Positions 22,447 to 29,898 of a stretch of 45,416 nucleotides of DNA are shown here, piece after piece. The stretch is taken from positions 879 through 46,294 of the forward strand of contig PCYE01000012.1 of the NCBI GenBank assembly GCA_002762865.1, given 5' to 3'. The notes beneath the pieces are model-generated. The model did no database searches. It saw only the letters and a program-made list of their open reading frames with translations, and was not told the DNA's origin. Made by a program: the position numbers and the translations under genes. The stretch's first letter is position 1, and each line of letters opens with the position of its first letter. This DNA comes from Candidatus Woesearchaeota archaeon CG10_big_fil_rev_8_21_14_0_10_33_12 (GTDB lineage Archaea > Nanobdellota > Nanobdellia > Woesearchaeales > CG1-02-33-12).

Positions 22447-23346
22447 ATGGAAAATCTAAAAAAAATTGAGCAAGCCTTTGATGTGTTGAGCATTGTAGGA
22501 AAAACTCCTATGATTAAAATAAGAAAAATACATGCAAAGCTCGAGACAACAAACCCAAGCGGAAGTGTAAAAGACCGCATGGCTGATTACATGGTAAAAA
22601 AAGCAGAGCAAAGAGGTGAGCTAAAGAAAGGCAGCAGGATAATTGAGGTTACAAGCGGCAATACTGGAATAGCTTTTTCAATGATCTCAGCAATAAAGGG
22701 CTATAAGTTTACAGCAGTAATGCCAGAGCATATGAGCGTAGAAAGAATAAAGATGATAAAAGCATTTGGGGCTGATGTTGTATTAACCCCAAAAAAGGAG
22801 GATATGAATGGAGCAATTAGGAAATACAATGAGCTTGTGAGGAAATATCCTAATGCATGGCTTCCAAACCAGTTTGAGAATCAGGACAACATAGAGGCTC
22901 ATGAACTTGGATTGGGAAAAGAGATAATAGCTCAGTTCAAGGGCAGGATAGATGCATTTGTTGCAGGAATCGGAACAGGCGGGACTTTGCTTGGTGTTGC
23001 AAGGGCACTTAAAAAAGAATTTCCTAATGCAAAAATAATTGGTGTTGAGCCAGCTGAATCAGCTGTTTTATCAGGAGGGAAACCAGGCATGCATAAGATA
23101 CAGGGAATCGGCGAGGGCTTTATTCCAAAGCTTGTTAAGGACAACATGAATATGATTGATGAGGTTATTGCAATAAAAAGCAGCGATGCTATCAATATGA
23201 GAAAAAAACTTGCAGAAGAGAATGGAATATTTGTTGGAATAAGCTCAGGAGCAAATCTGCTGGCAGCAATTAAAGCAAGGGAAAGATATGAGAATGTGAT
23301 TACTGTCCTGCCAGACAGAGGAGAGAGATATTTAAGTGGAAATTAA
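22447..23346 (+). CDS. cysK: Cysteine synthase (O-acetylserine/phosphoserine sulfhydrylase family)
   Basis: 299 aa. PLP-dependent fold type II enzyme: NPSGSVKDRMADYM holds the PLP lysine K42; TSGNTGIAFS binds the substrate carboxylate; GTGGTLLGVAR binds the PLP phosphate; and SSGANLLAA is near the C-terminus. It makes cysteine from an activated serine and sulfide. Whether the donor is O-acetylserine or O-phosphoserine cannot be told. The ribosome site TGAGGT (22436-22441) lies 5 nt before the ATG. A leader peptide ORF and operator-like palindrome lie upstream. The 3' end overlaps the convergent ThiI-like gene by 4 bp. Confidence 0.93.
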   Translation: MENLKKIEQAFDVLSIVGKTPMIKIRKIHAKLETTNPSGSVKDRMADYMVKKAEQRGELKKGSRIIEVTSGNTGIAFSMISAIKGYKFTAVMPEHMSVERIKMIKAFGADVVLTPKKEDMNGAIRKYNELVRKYPNAWLPNQFENQDNIEAHELGLGKEIIAQFKGRIDAFVAGIGTGGTLLGVARALKKEFPNAKIIGVEPAESAVLSGGKPGMHKIQGIGEGFIPKLVKDNMNMIDEVIAIKSSDAINMRKKLAEENGIFVGISSGANLLAAIKARERYENVITVLPDRGERYLSGN

Positions 23347-23909
23347 ATATCTTCTGAAACCATTTTATATAAATTAATTTTTAATTCCTCTTTTTTTATT
23401 ATTTCCAGCTTGGCCTTTGTTGCCGGATGTCCCGGAACAAAAAGGCATTTTTTGTTTTCTGATAATTCATAGGTGTTTATTTTTTTTGCAATATTAATTA
23501 TTTCATTCTTGTCAAAGCATAGCAATGGCCTTAAAACATTTGTTTTTATTGATTCATCAAGAACAGCAAGATTATCTAATGTCTGGGAAGCGACCTGGCC
23601 GAGGTTTTCTCCTGTTACTATGAATTCTGCTTTTTCTTTTTTGGCAAGGTTTTCAGCAATCCTGTACATGACTCTTTTGCACAGCAAACATGTGTATTTT
23701 GGGTTTGTATTGTTTTTTATTTGGGTGAGAATTTCTTTGTGGTTAATATAATGGACTTTTTTTATTCCAAGCTTTTTGGCTATTTTATCAACTGCATTGT
23801 GGTTGTCCATAAAGAAGTTGAGGCCAATCAGTTCAAGGCCCTTCTCTTCCATTAAACAAGCTGCAACAGGGCTGTCTATGCCTGGGCTGAGGAGTATTAT
23901 TGCTTTCAT
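23343..23909 (-). CDS. Stand-alone ThiI-type sulfurtransferase (PP-loop AANH) domain
   Basis: 188 aa, only the PP-loop domain: no ferredoxin-like/THUMP domain and no rhodanese. The P-loop is LLSPGIDSPVAA (residues 6-17). The ThiI adenylation motif TGENLGQVASQTLDNL (99-114) is intact. Cysteines C74, C77 (CLLC) and C155 (in KCLFVPGHPATK, the disulfide-forming position) could handle persulfide. ThiI makes 4-thiouridine in tRNA and contributes sulfur to thiamine; a stripped-down version suggests a reduced system. It faces cysK with a 4-bp overlap, and cysteine is the sulfur source for such enzymes. Confidence 0.85.
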   Translation of the reverse strand: MKAIILLSPGIDSPVAACLMEEKGLELIGLNFFMDNHNAVDKIAKKLGIKKVHYINHKEILTQIKNNTNPKYTCLLCKRVMYRIAENLAKKEKAEFIVTGENLGQVASQTLDNLAVLDESIKTNVLRPLLCFDKNEIINIAKKINTYELSENKKCLFVPGHPATKAKLEIIKKEELKINLYKMVSEDI

Positions 23910-23968
23910 GTGTTAGTAGGATATTGGTTAGTATAAAAAGGTTTTGAGAATTAATTAGAATATTAATT

Positions 23969-24007
23969 ATTGTTATTATTAATAAGTAGTTAAAAATAGA
24001 AAGATTT
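23969..24007 (+). repeat. 39-bp promoter-proximal repeat, copy 1
   Basis: 37 of 39 bases match 25147-25185, with the last 27 identical. The copy ends in the TATA region (GATTTATATAC) and lies 29 nt before the ATG at 24036. The second copy lies 28 nt before the ATG at 25213. Matching placement suggests a shared regulatory site or a duplicated promoter. Confidence 0.7.
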
Positions 24008-24035
24008 ATATACTAATTAATGATACAAACCATTT

Positions 24036-25043
24036 ATGGGACCAAATCATGAGTATTCTATAAAGGAATTAAAAACACCTTTCGGAAATGGAATAGAAGT
24101 ATCTGAAAAAGGTAGTAGGGATTATTACCAACAAATCAAATCCAATGATGGTTTAATAGCAAGAATATTTTCAACTGAAGAAAATCATAAGAGACTTGGA
24201 AATAAATGTATAAGTGTTATATCCAAATATCCATTTAAAGATAATAAGGAAAATCATTTATTATTTAGGGAATTAACGGGCAAATTAAATAAAATACAAG
24301 ATGAAACAATTAATAGTGGGTCTTGGCCCTTAAAAATATACACAGATCAGGGACTTGAAAAAAAATTAGGTAATGGAACAACTATAAGAATAAATAAAGA
24401 AGACAAAAAAGAATTCCCTAAGGAAGCTTATAATTTTGTAGATGGAGTTGGTTACTTTACAGGGAATGTTGCTCATGCTAGTTCTTTTATGATATATTTA
24501 ACTACACTTGGTCTTTCTATTGGACATTTATTAGCAAACACAACAGTAAGTAATTGGTTATGGCATGCACCACTTTATACGGCAACCACTATCTTTAGTT
24601 TGTTTGGTGAATTAGATTATATGATTACAAAAGAGTGCATTAAAGATATGGGTGATACCAAACCTAGTGTTGGAGTAACATATTGGATAGCTCATACAAT
24701 AGGAGTTAAACTTGCAACAAGTAATTTTGAGGAAAGGTTAAGAAAAAAAGATTATGCTTTAAAAAAATTTTTGTTATCTCATAAATCTGCGAAACGAGCA
24801 ATTAGTGATAATCATATGGGATATGTCTATTTTAAGGATGAGAAATGGGCCGATAGGAGGGAGAAATGGAATCGTGAGCATAGAGATGATGTTTATGAAG
24901 CACTTACAAAGATGTTTGAATTTACGCCATACCAAAGGGGATTTTCAATTACTACTGAACACAAAGATAAAGCAAATGCATTAAGATTCTTAGACTCTCT
25001 TTTAACAGATAAAAAAGAAACTCCTCAAATAAGTCTTACATAA
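24036..25043 (+). CDS. Unknown protein with two membrane segments
   Basis: 335 aa, no family recognised. The N-terminal 140 residues are soluble and charged. Two hydrophobic segments follow (about residues 150-170 and 178-197, near SFMIYLTTLGLSIGHLLA and PLYTATTIFSLFGEL). The C-terminal 120 residues are soluble and rich in Lys, Arg and aromatic residues. Both large domains would sit on the same side, a hairpin anchor. TATA GATTTATATAC gives a leaderless start at 24036. It shares its upstream element with the SpoU gene at 25213, so the two may respond to the same signal. Confidence 0.6.
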   Translation: MGPNHEYSIKELKTPFGNGIEVSEKGSRDYYQQIKSNDGLIARIFSTEENHKRLGNKCISVISKYPFKDNKENHLLFRELTGKLNKIQDETINSGSWPLKIYTDQGLEKKLGNGTTIRINKEDKKEFPKEAYNFVDGVGYFTGNVAHASSFMIYLTTLGLSIGHLLANTTVSNWLWHAPLYTATTIFSLFGELDYMITKECIKDMGDTKPSVGVTYWIAHTIGVKLATSNFEERLRKKDYALKKFLLSHKSAKRAISDNHMGYVYFKDEKWADRREKWNREHRDDVYEALTKMFEFTPYQRGFSITTEHKDKANALRFLDSLLTDKKETPQISLT

Positions 25044-25072
25044 TTAATTATTTCTCTTTCTAAAAATTTGAT

Positions 25073-25129
25073 TTATTTTTTCTTTGCAGTCAGTTTATTG
25101 GCTGCAAGGCAGATGCAAAGTAAAATGAA
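25073..25129 (-). pseudogene. 3' remnant of a membrane-protein gene
   Basis: On the reverse strand the last 19 codons read F-I-L-L-C-I-C-L-A-A-N-K-L-T-A-K-K-K-stop. They match the end of the intact gene at 27533-28081 (FTSLCICLVANKLTAKKK) with only a few changes. The match fades at the point where a stop appears upstream. It looks like a leftover of a second copy of that gene, next to the duplicated promoter element. Confidence 0.6.
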
Positions 25130-25146
25130 TAAAATAAAAGATTGAT

Positions 25147-25185
25147 ATTGTTGTTATCAATAAGTAGTTAAAAATAGAAAGATTT
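25147..25185 (+). repeat. 39-bp promoter-proximal repeat, copy 2
   Basis: Partner of 23969-24007 with two mismatches. It ends in the TATA region GATTTTTAAAG of the SpoU-family gene. Immediately upstream lies the membrane-protein gene remnant, which suggests a local rearrangement. Confidence 0.7.
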
Positions 25186-25212
25186 TTAAAGTGAGTGGTT
25201 TTTCTATATTTT

Positions 25213-25707
25213 ATGAATAAATTATCCTTATTATTAGTGGGTCCAAGATACTCGCACTCTTTAGGTGAAATAGTTAGAACATCTATTGCGGCGGGAGTTG
25301 TAGAAAGAACATACATAGAGGACAGTAGGAAGATATTTCAAGATGATCATGAAAATCAAATACAAAGATTTTCTGCTGGATATAGTGATTTTCGAGAGAT
25401 AGTTCTAATAAAAGATAGCCTGGAATTCTTAGATGTTAATAAAGGCAATTATCGCAGGATTGCAACAGTGATTGGTCCCGCTGCGGAAAATTTGTTTGAA
25501 TTTAAGTATATGGAAAATGATCTTTTGGTTTTAGGAGAGGAAAGAAAAGGATTAGATGACAAAGTCATAGCTGCTTGTGATACAACTTTAACTATTCCTC
25601 AAGTAGTAAATAAATATAAATGCTACACACTTTGCTCTGCAGTAGCAATGTTTCTTTATGAGAAAATGAGGCAAGCTTATGAAGGGATTCCCCATTCAAT
25701 GCAGTGA
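25213..25707 (+). CDS. SpoU/TrmH-family (SPOUT) RNA 2'-O-methyltransferase
   Basis: 164 aa from the start chosen. Motif 1 is recognisable as LVGPRYSHSLGEIVRTSIAAG, a variant with SH in place of the usual N-G around the conserved Arg. Motif 2 is LLVLGEERKGLDD, and motif 3 is LTIPQVVNKYKCYTLCSAVAMFLYE, in which the usual S-L-N-V-S is changed to T-L-C-S-A. The knot fold and cofactor loop seem intact. The substrate is an unknown RNA nucleotide. The ATG at 25213 is favoured by the TATA box (25181-25191) about 27 nt upstream. Its last 31 bp overlap a convergent small gene. Confidence 0.75.
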   Translation: MNKLSLLLVGPRYSHSLGEIVRTSIAAGVVERTYIEDSRKIFQDDHENQIQRFSAGYSDFREIVLIKDSLEFLDVNKGNYRRIATVIGPAAENLFEFKYMENDLLVLGEERKGLDDKVIAACDTTLTIPQVVNKYKCYTLCSAVAMFLYEKMRQAYEGIPHSMQ

Positions 25708-25964
25708 ATGGTGTCCATTACTTCTTTTTTTGGTGATTCATAAGGTGGTTTGCCAAGAAATTCGTTTGGAGAATAATACCATTCTACATAGTTATCTTCC
25801 TTAATAACTCCTTCCATTGCATCCTTTATATCTTTAGGTATCTGATTAAGAAGTGAATTATATTTATTAAGTACACCCTGTTCAGCTTCTGAAATACAAG
25901 ATCTGGGTTTATCAAGCAGTTTCTTATGTTGTTTTAATATATGTTCAATATCTTCCTTTTCCAT
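25677..25964 (-). CDS. Hypothetical 95-aa protein
   Basis: Unrecognised. A helical, charged N-terminal two-thirds (EKEDIEHILKQHKKLL) leads to a Trp/Tyr/Pro-rich tail (YVEWYYSPNEFLGKPPYES). No membrane segment is present. The 31-bp overlap with the SpoU gene is long for real convergent genes, but the internal composition is protein-like and the ATG has a promoter-like AATAATTAAATC about 20 nt upstream. It is probably real. Confidence 0.5.
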   Translation of the reverse strand: MEKEDIEHILKQHKKLLDKPRSCISEAEQGVLNKYNSLLNQIPKDIKDAMEGVIKEDNYVEWYYSPNEFLGKPPYESPKKEVMDTIHCIEWGIPS

Positions 25965-25989
25965 AATAATAAAATAGATTTAATTATTT

Positions 25990-26110
25990 ATTAATGTTTC
26001 TTTTTTGTGGTTATACAACCAAGAGATCAGCACGCCTATGCAGATGAGCCTTGCCAATTAGAACAAAGGATTAACCTTCCTTTCCAGAAGTATCTACTGA
26101 AGAATAGATA
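25990..26110. other. Unexplained intergenic segment
   Basis: About 120 nt with slightly higher G+C than its surroundings, a TGGTT-ATAC-AACCA hairpin at about 26010-26023, and short reverse-strand frames broken by stops (one reads as a hydrophobic stretch then NHKKE). It could be a decayed gene end or an RNA; I could not identify either. Confidence 0.25.
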
Positions 26111-26164
26111 ATTTTATAAACTTCTTTATTCCATTATCTTAATTATTAATTGGAGGTAATAAAA

Positions 26165-26491
26165 ATGACTCAGGTGAAATTAGAAGATTTAAAAAAGCAG
26201 GGGATAAACGAAGGATGTCTAGTTGAGATAATACTCAAGGAGGGAGCAAAGCCAAATTTACGGACAACGGCTTTAGTTAGTTACTATGGCCCTGAAGTGG
26301 ATACTGGAAGACCATCAACAGTAAATTATTCTGGATATATTAAGTGTATTAAGATAGAAAAAGATCAAGAAGTGATTGCGTTATTCCATGGATGGGATAA
26401 TCAAAATAAACAAATTCCTCAAGATGCCCGCATAGGGGGTGTTTATATTTACTTAGATGCTATATACTCCTGCGTAAAACCAAAAAAGTAA
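26165..26491 (+). CDS. Hypothetical 108-aa protein
   Basis: The ATG at 26165 has a textbook GGAGGT (26152-26157) 7 nt upstream, so the upstream ATG at 26150 is rejected. The sequence is beta-rich with alternating hydrophobic residues (CLVEIILKEGAKP, TALVSYYGPEVDTG, VIALFHGWDN), consistent with a small beta-barrel such as an SH3- or Tudor-like fold. No catalytic motif was found. TATA-like TTTTATAAAC (26111-26120) is upstream. Context gives no function. Confidence 0.65.
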   Translation: MTQVKLEDLKKQGINEGCLVEIILKEGAKPNLRTTALVSYYGPEVDTGRPSTVNYSGYIKCIKIEKDQEVIALFHGWDNQNKQIPQDARIGGVYIYLDAIYSCVKPKK

Positions 26492-26525
26492 ATTTTTGAT
26501 TATTATTTTTTAATTTATATTATGT

Positions 26526-26951
26526 TTAGTCAATCTTTTCTTTAACTATTTCTTTTAGTTTATTAATAAGTTTTAATATATCTTCTAATTTTCTTTGAAT
26601 ATAGGTTTCTTCAACAAAAAATCCATTATAGGATATTTTATTTCTCGTTATTCTTAAACTGTCTATTAAAGATATTTCATAACTATTAAACTGTTTATAG
26701 TTTTCTTCTAAATAACCTATTAATCTTCTGTGGGCTCCTTCACCAAATGTTTTATAGCCATCTAATAAAAGAATAATGGTCATTAGTTCCCTTATAATTT
26801 CATAATATTCCTTAGTTACATTTGATGCAAATTTAGTTATGTCTATCTGCTTAACCATTTCAAGGCTGGTTTCCACCATTTTTAAAATAGATTTTGCCTT
26901 TTCCTTGTTTGGAGTTATCCTGATCAAGTTTTCTTTCATCTTGTTTTTCAA
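26526..26951 (-). CDS. HEPN-domain protein, partner of the nucleotidyltransferase
   Basis: 141 aa, all-helical HEPN fold. The RNase motif position reads RNKISYNG (R103 to Y108), so the usual His of R-x4-6-H is a Tyr. Active toxins of the HepT type need that His, so this copy may be inactive or use a different residue. It follows the MNT-type gene on the same strand and overlaps its end by 92 bp. The conserved opening ENLIRITPNKEKAKSILKM supports starting within that overlap (26951 or 26939). The usual pairing is HEPN ribonuclease toxin plus AMPylating antitoxin. Confidence 0.75.
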   Translation of the reverse strand: MKNKMKENLIRITPNKEKAKSILKMVETSLEMVKQIDITKFASNVTKEYYEIIRELMTIILLLDGYKTFGEGAHRRLIGYLEENYKQFNSYEISLIDSLRITRNKISYNGFFVEETYIQRKLEDILKLINKLKEIVKEKID

Positions 26952-27489
26952 ATTTGCATTTGAGATACCCCACTAACATATCTCCATTGATGATATTTGT
27001 TTTTAATTCCTGGCTCAGATTATCAAAATTGCTTTCAAAGAACAAGCTTACCCTTCTTTTTAACTTTTTCTCGAATTTATCCGGAGATATTTTCTTTTCT
27101 TCGGATTGCAAATATAAATCAACATCGCTTTCTTTGATATCCTCTCCTTTTGAAGCAGAACCAAACAAGATTATTGCATCTGGCATGCACTTTTCATTAA
27201 GATAATCCAAAAGCCCGGATTCTTTTATTTTTCTTTGAATATCAATTTTTTTCAAGAATTTGAAATAATCATTGTCTCTATTTGCATAATAAACCGGGTA
27301 TTTGTGTATTCTATGCTCTTTTTTAACTATAAGCTTCTCTTTTTCAAGTTTTTCTAAATAGAGTTTAACAGATTTTGGAGCTAATTTTATCTTCCTGCTT
27401 ATCTCCCTTAATTGAAATCCTATGCCCTGTGGCAAGGGATCATCAAAAAATACTTCCAAAACCCTATACAGATTATCTTTTCTTAACAT
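26860..27489 (-). CDS. MNT-type nucleotidyltransferase with N-terminal winged helix
   Basis: 209 aa. Residues 1-75 form a winged helix (GFQLREISRKIKLAPKSVKL, then a basic wing). Residues about 100-180 form a minimal nucleotidyltransferase with LFGSASKGEDIKESDVDLYL: G110-S111 and metal ligands D122 and D124. A Lys/Gln-rich tail follows. MntA-type proteins adenylylate the HEPN partner as an antidote; the added DNA-binding domain would let it also repress the operon. The frame overlaps the HEPN gene by 92 bp, which is unusually long. Confidence 0.8.
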   Translation of the reverse strand: MLRKDNLYRVLEVFFDDPLPQGIGFQLREISRKIKLAPKSVKLYLEKLEKEKLIVKKEHRIHKYPVYYANRDNDYFKFLKKIDIQRKIKESGLLDYLNEKCMPDAIILFGSASKGEDIKESDVDLYLQSEEKKISPDKFEKKLKRRVSLFFESNFDNLSQELKTNIINGDMLVGYLKCKFEKQDERKLDQDNSKQGKGKIYFKNGGNQP

Positions 27490-27532
27490 ATGTAATAAGA
27501 TTATTACAACTGTTATATAAATATTACGTTTT

Positions 27533-28081
27533 TTACTTTTTCTTCGCAGTCAGCTTATTGGCTACTAAACAAATGCATAATGAAGTGAATGGAATTGTGA
27601 TTAAAACACCTATTCTGACAAGGCCGCCAATGCTGTTTAGCACTGCAATCAAAATCATGAGCACTGCTGAAAAAGCAAAGTTCTTTTTTGCTATTTCATA
27701 GCTTCTCTCCAAAGAGCTGATTGCCCCTTTTTTCTCAAGTATTGCAAATACAGCTGCATACTGGAACATTACCATCAAGAGCAGTCCAGGGATTACCAAT
27801 AAAGCAAGTCCAACAGCTATTGTAAGAAAAGCCACAATAAACAATCCCCAGCTTGTAAAGAAATAATCAAAGCCCCTGAAAATATCAGAAATCTGTGCTT
27901 TCTTTCCTTTTGCTGCATTTATGCACATGAAATAAATCCCAAAAACCAAAGGAGGGATTGTAATTATAAATACCATTCCTAAAAGAGCAACCAGTGTTCC
28001 AAGAATAAGGGTCACATATTGCTTCTTGAAAATATTAAAAGATTTTGTTACAATCTCATTAATCATATCTTCCATACTCAT
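27533..28081 (-). CDS. Integral membrane protein (YciC/DUF975-like architecture)
   Basis: 182 aa with about four to five membrane segments: residues about 22-50, 74-110 (likely two), and 135-175. A KGKKAQISDIFRGFDYF amphipathic loop and an EKKGAISSLERSYEIAKKNF loop are typical of this group of small membrane proteins of unknown role. A short Lys-rich tail ends the protein. The last 18 residues recur as a decayed copy at 25073-25129. Upstream is an A/T-rich promoter region shared with the divergent nop5. Confidence 0.65.
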   Translation of the reverse strand: MSMEDMINEIVTKSFNIFKKQYVTLILGTLVALLGMVFIITIPPLVFGIYFMCINAAKGKKAQISDIFRGFDYFFTSWGLFIVAFLTIAVGLALLVIPGLLLMVMFQYAAVFAILEKKGAISSLERSYEIAKKNFAFSAVLMILIAVLNSIGGLVRIGVLITIPFTSLCICLVANKLTAKKK

Positions 28082-28176
28082 ACTATCACCTAATATACAG
28101 TTGTAATATAATATTTAAATATTTATCTGAAAAACTAATCAAAACCTTTAAAAGGTCCAGCTTTCTATCCTATTTT

Positions 28177-29199
28177 ATGGTATTGTATATTTACTCAAAT
28201 GTTACTGGAAGTTTTGTTTTCAACACAGGCTTCAGGATAATTGACCAGGCTTTGTTTGACGAGAAAGATACAGTCAATAATGCAATAAAGCTAAACAATA
28301 ATGAATGGCTTGAGGAGGAAAAGGCCTTAATAAAAAAGCACGGCCATAAGATAATATTCTTAGGTAAGAAAAAAACTGAACTAAATGGAATAGAATTATC
28401 CCCTGAAGATAAATTTGAAATAATAAATGAAAGGATATCTGAAATTCCTAATTTTTACCAGCTTATGAGAAAAGCAGGAATAACAATAACAAGAAACAAA
28501 ATAAAAAACTCAGTAAAGTCTGACACACTTGTAATCCAAGCAATAAGCAATATTGACGAGCTTGATAGGGTTGCAAACACTTTAGTAAAAAGATTAAGGG
28601 AGTGGTATGAGCTTTACCTGCCAGAGTTTTCGAAACAATTAAGAAACAATGAAAAGTTTGTTGAATTAATACTTAAAAATAAGAAAAGCGAGCTTCTAAA
28701 AGAAATCAATATAAGCAGCAAGAAAAGCATGGGTGCAAACCTTGCTGAAGCTGATATAAAGCCAATAGAAGAACTGGCAAAAAGAATTTCTTCATTATAC
28801 GACCTGAGAGAATCACAGTCAGATTATCTTGAATTAATAATAAAAAAAACATACCCTAATATGTATGCAATAACTGGCTCACAGATAGGAGCAAAATTAA
28901 TCAGCTTTGCAGGAAGTTTTGAAAGGCTTGCAAAATTTCCTGCCTCAACAATACAATTGTTGGGAGCAGAAGAAGCATTGTTCAGGCATCTGAAAACCGG
29001 TGCAAAATCGCCAAAATATGGAATACTGCACGAGCATCCGCTTGTAACCCAAGCAAGAGCATCTGAAAGAGGAAAAGTAGCAAGGGCATTAGGTGATAAG
29101 ATTTCAATAGCTGTAAAAGTTGATTTTTTCAAGGGAAAATTCATTGGAGAAAAACTAAGAAATGATTTAGAGAAAAAATTCATTAAAAAGAAAAAATGA
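28177..29199 (+). CDS. nop5: Nop5/Nop56-58 C/D-box RNP protein
   Basis: 340 aa. The N-terminal domain interacts with fibrillarin, a coiled coil follows (about 120-190), and the C-terminal Nop domain includes GSQIGAKLISFAGS, LAKFPASTIQLLGAEEALF and LKTGAKSPKYGILHEHPLV, the signature that grips the guide RNA and L7Ae. It ends in a basic tail. It is the scaffold of the archaeal 2'-O-methylation RNP. The stop overlaps the fibrillarin ATG (ATGA-type, 4 bp). Confidence 0.93.
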   Translation: MVLYIYSNVTGSFVFNTGFRIIDQALFDEKDTVNNAIKLNNNEWLEEEKALIKKHGHKIIFLGKKKTELNGIELSPEDKFEIINERISEIPNFYQLMRKAGITITRNKIKNSVKSDTLVIQAISNIDELDRVANTLVKRLREWYELYLPEFSKQLRNNEKFVELILKNKKSELLKEINISSKKSMGANLAEADIKPIEELAKRISSLYDLRESQSDYLELIIKKTYPNMYAITGSQIGAKLISFAGSFERLAKFPASTIQLLGAEEALFRHLKTGAKSPKYGILHEHPLVTQARASERGKVARALGDKISIAVKVDFFKGKFIGEKLRNDLEKKFIKKKK

Positions 29200-29873
29200 T
29201 AATGCAGCCAACAAGGTTTCATGGAATTTATGAAACCATAAAAGGAAAGAAAAGATTATTATTAACAATAAACCTCTCTCCAGGAAAAAAAGTATATGAT
29301 GAAATCTTGATAAGAGATCAGGGTGTTGAATACCGCACATGGAATCCAAAAAAAAGCAAATTAGCAGCAGCAATAATGAAAGGAGCATCCCAGATAGGGA
29401 TTAAACCCTCAAGCATAGTGCTTTACCTTGGCTGTGCATCCGGAACAACTGCATCCCATGTTTCTGATATTGTCGGAAAAAACGGCTTTGTGTTTGCGCT
29501 TGATTTTGCTCCAAGAGTAATGAGGGAAATGGTTTTTGTATGTGAAGCAAGACAGAACATAATGCCAATAATGGCAGATGCAAACAATACTGAAAGCTTT
29601 GAGAAATATATAACAATGGTTGATGTTATCTTTCAGGATATTGCTCAGAAACAGCAGGCAGAGATATTCCTTAAAAACACCAGGAAATTCCTAAAACCAG
29701 GCGGCTTTGCTCTTTTAAGTGTCAAGGCAAGAAGCATTGATGTTGCAAAAAAGCCAAAAAAGGTTTTTGAGGAAATAAGAAGAAAGCTTGAGAATGAGCT
29801 TACAATAGTTGATTACAGGACACTTGAGCCTTTTGAATTAGATCACTGCATGTTCATATGCAAAAAGAAATAA
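29196..29873 (+). CDS. flpA: Fibrillarin, rRNA/tRNA 2'-O-methyltransferase
   Basis: 225 aa, the usual archaeal length. SAM-binding motif YLGCASGTTASHVSDIVG (77-94), FALDFAPR, and the catalytic/SAM-site region MADANN and DIAQKQQAEI. It catalyses guide-RNA-directed 2'-O-methylation together with Nop5 and L7Ae. It is translationally coupled to nop5 by a 4-bp overlap; cysS follows after 25 nt, so all three may be one transcript. A second in-frame ATG three codons in is possible. Confidence 0.93.
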   Translation: MIMQPTRFHGIYETIKGKKRLLLTINLSPGKKVYDEILIRDQGVEYRTWNPKKSKLAAAIMKGASQIGIKPSSIVLYLGCASGTTASHVSDIVGKNGFVFALDFAPRVMREMVFVCEARQNIMPIMADANNTESFEKYITMVDVIFQDIAQKQQAEIFLKNTRKFLKPGGFALLSVKARSIDVAKKPKKVFEEIRRKLENELTIVDYRTLEPFELDHCMFICKKK

Positions 29874-29898
29874 ATATCAAACCAGTATATTAAAACAA

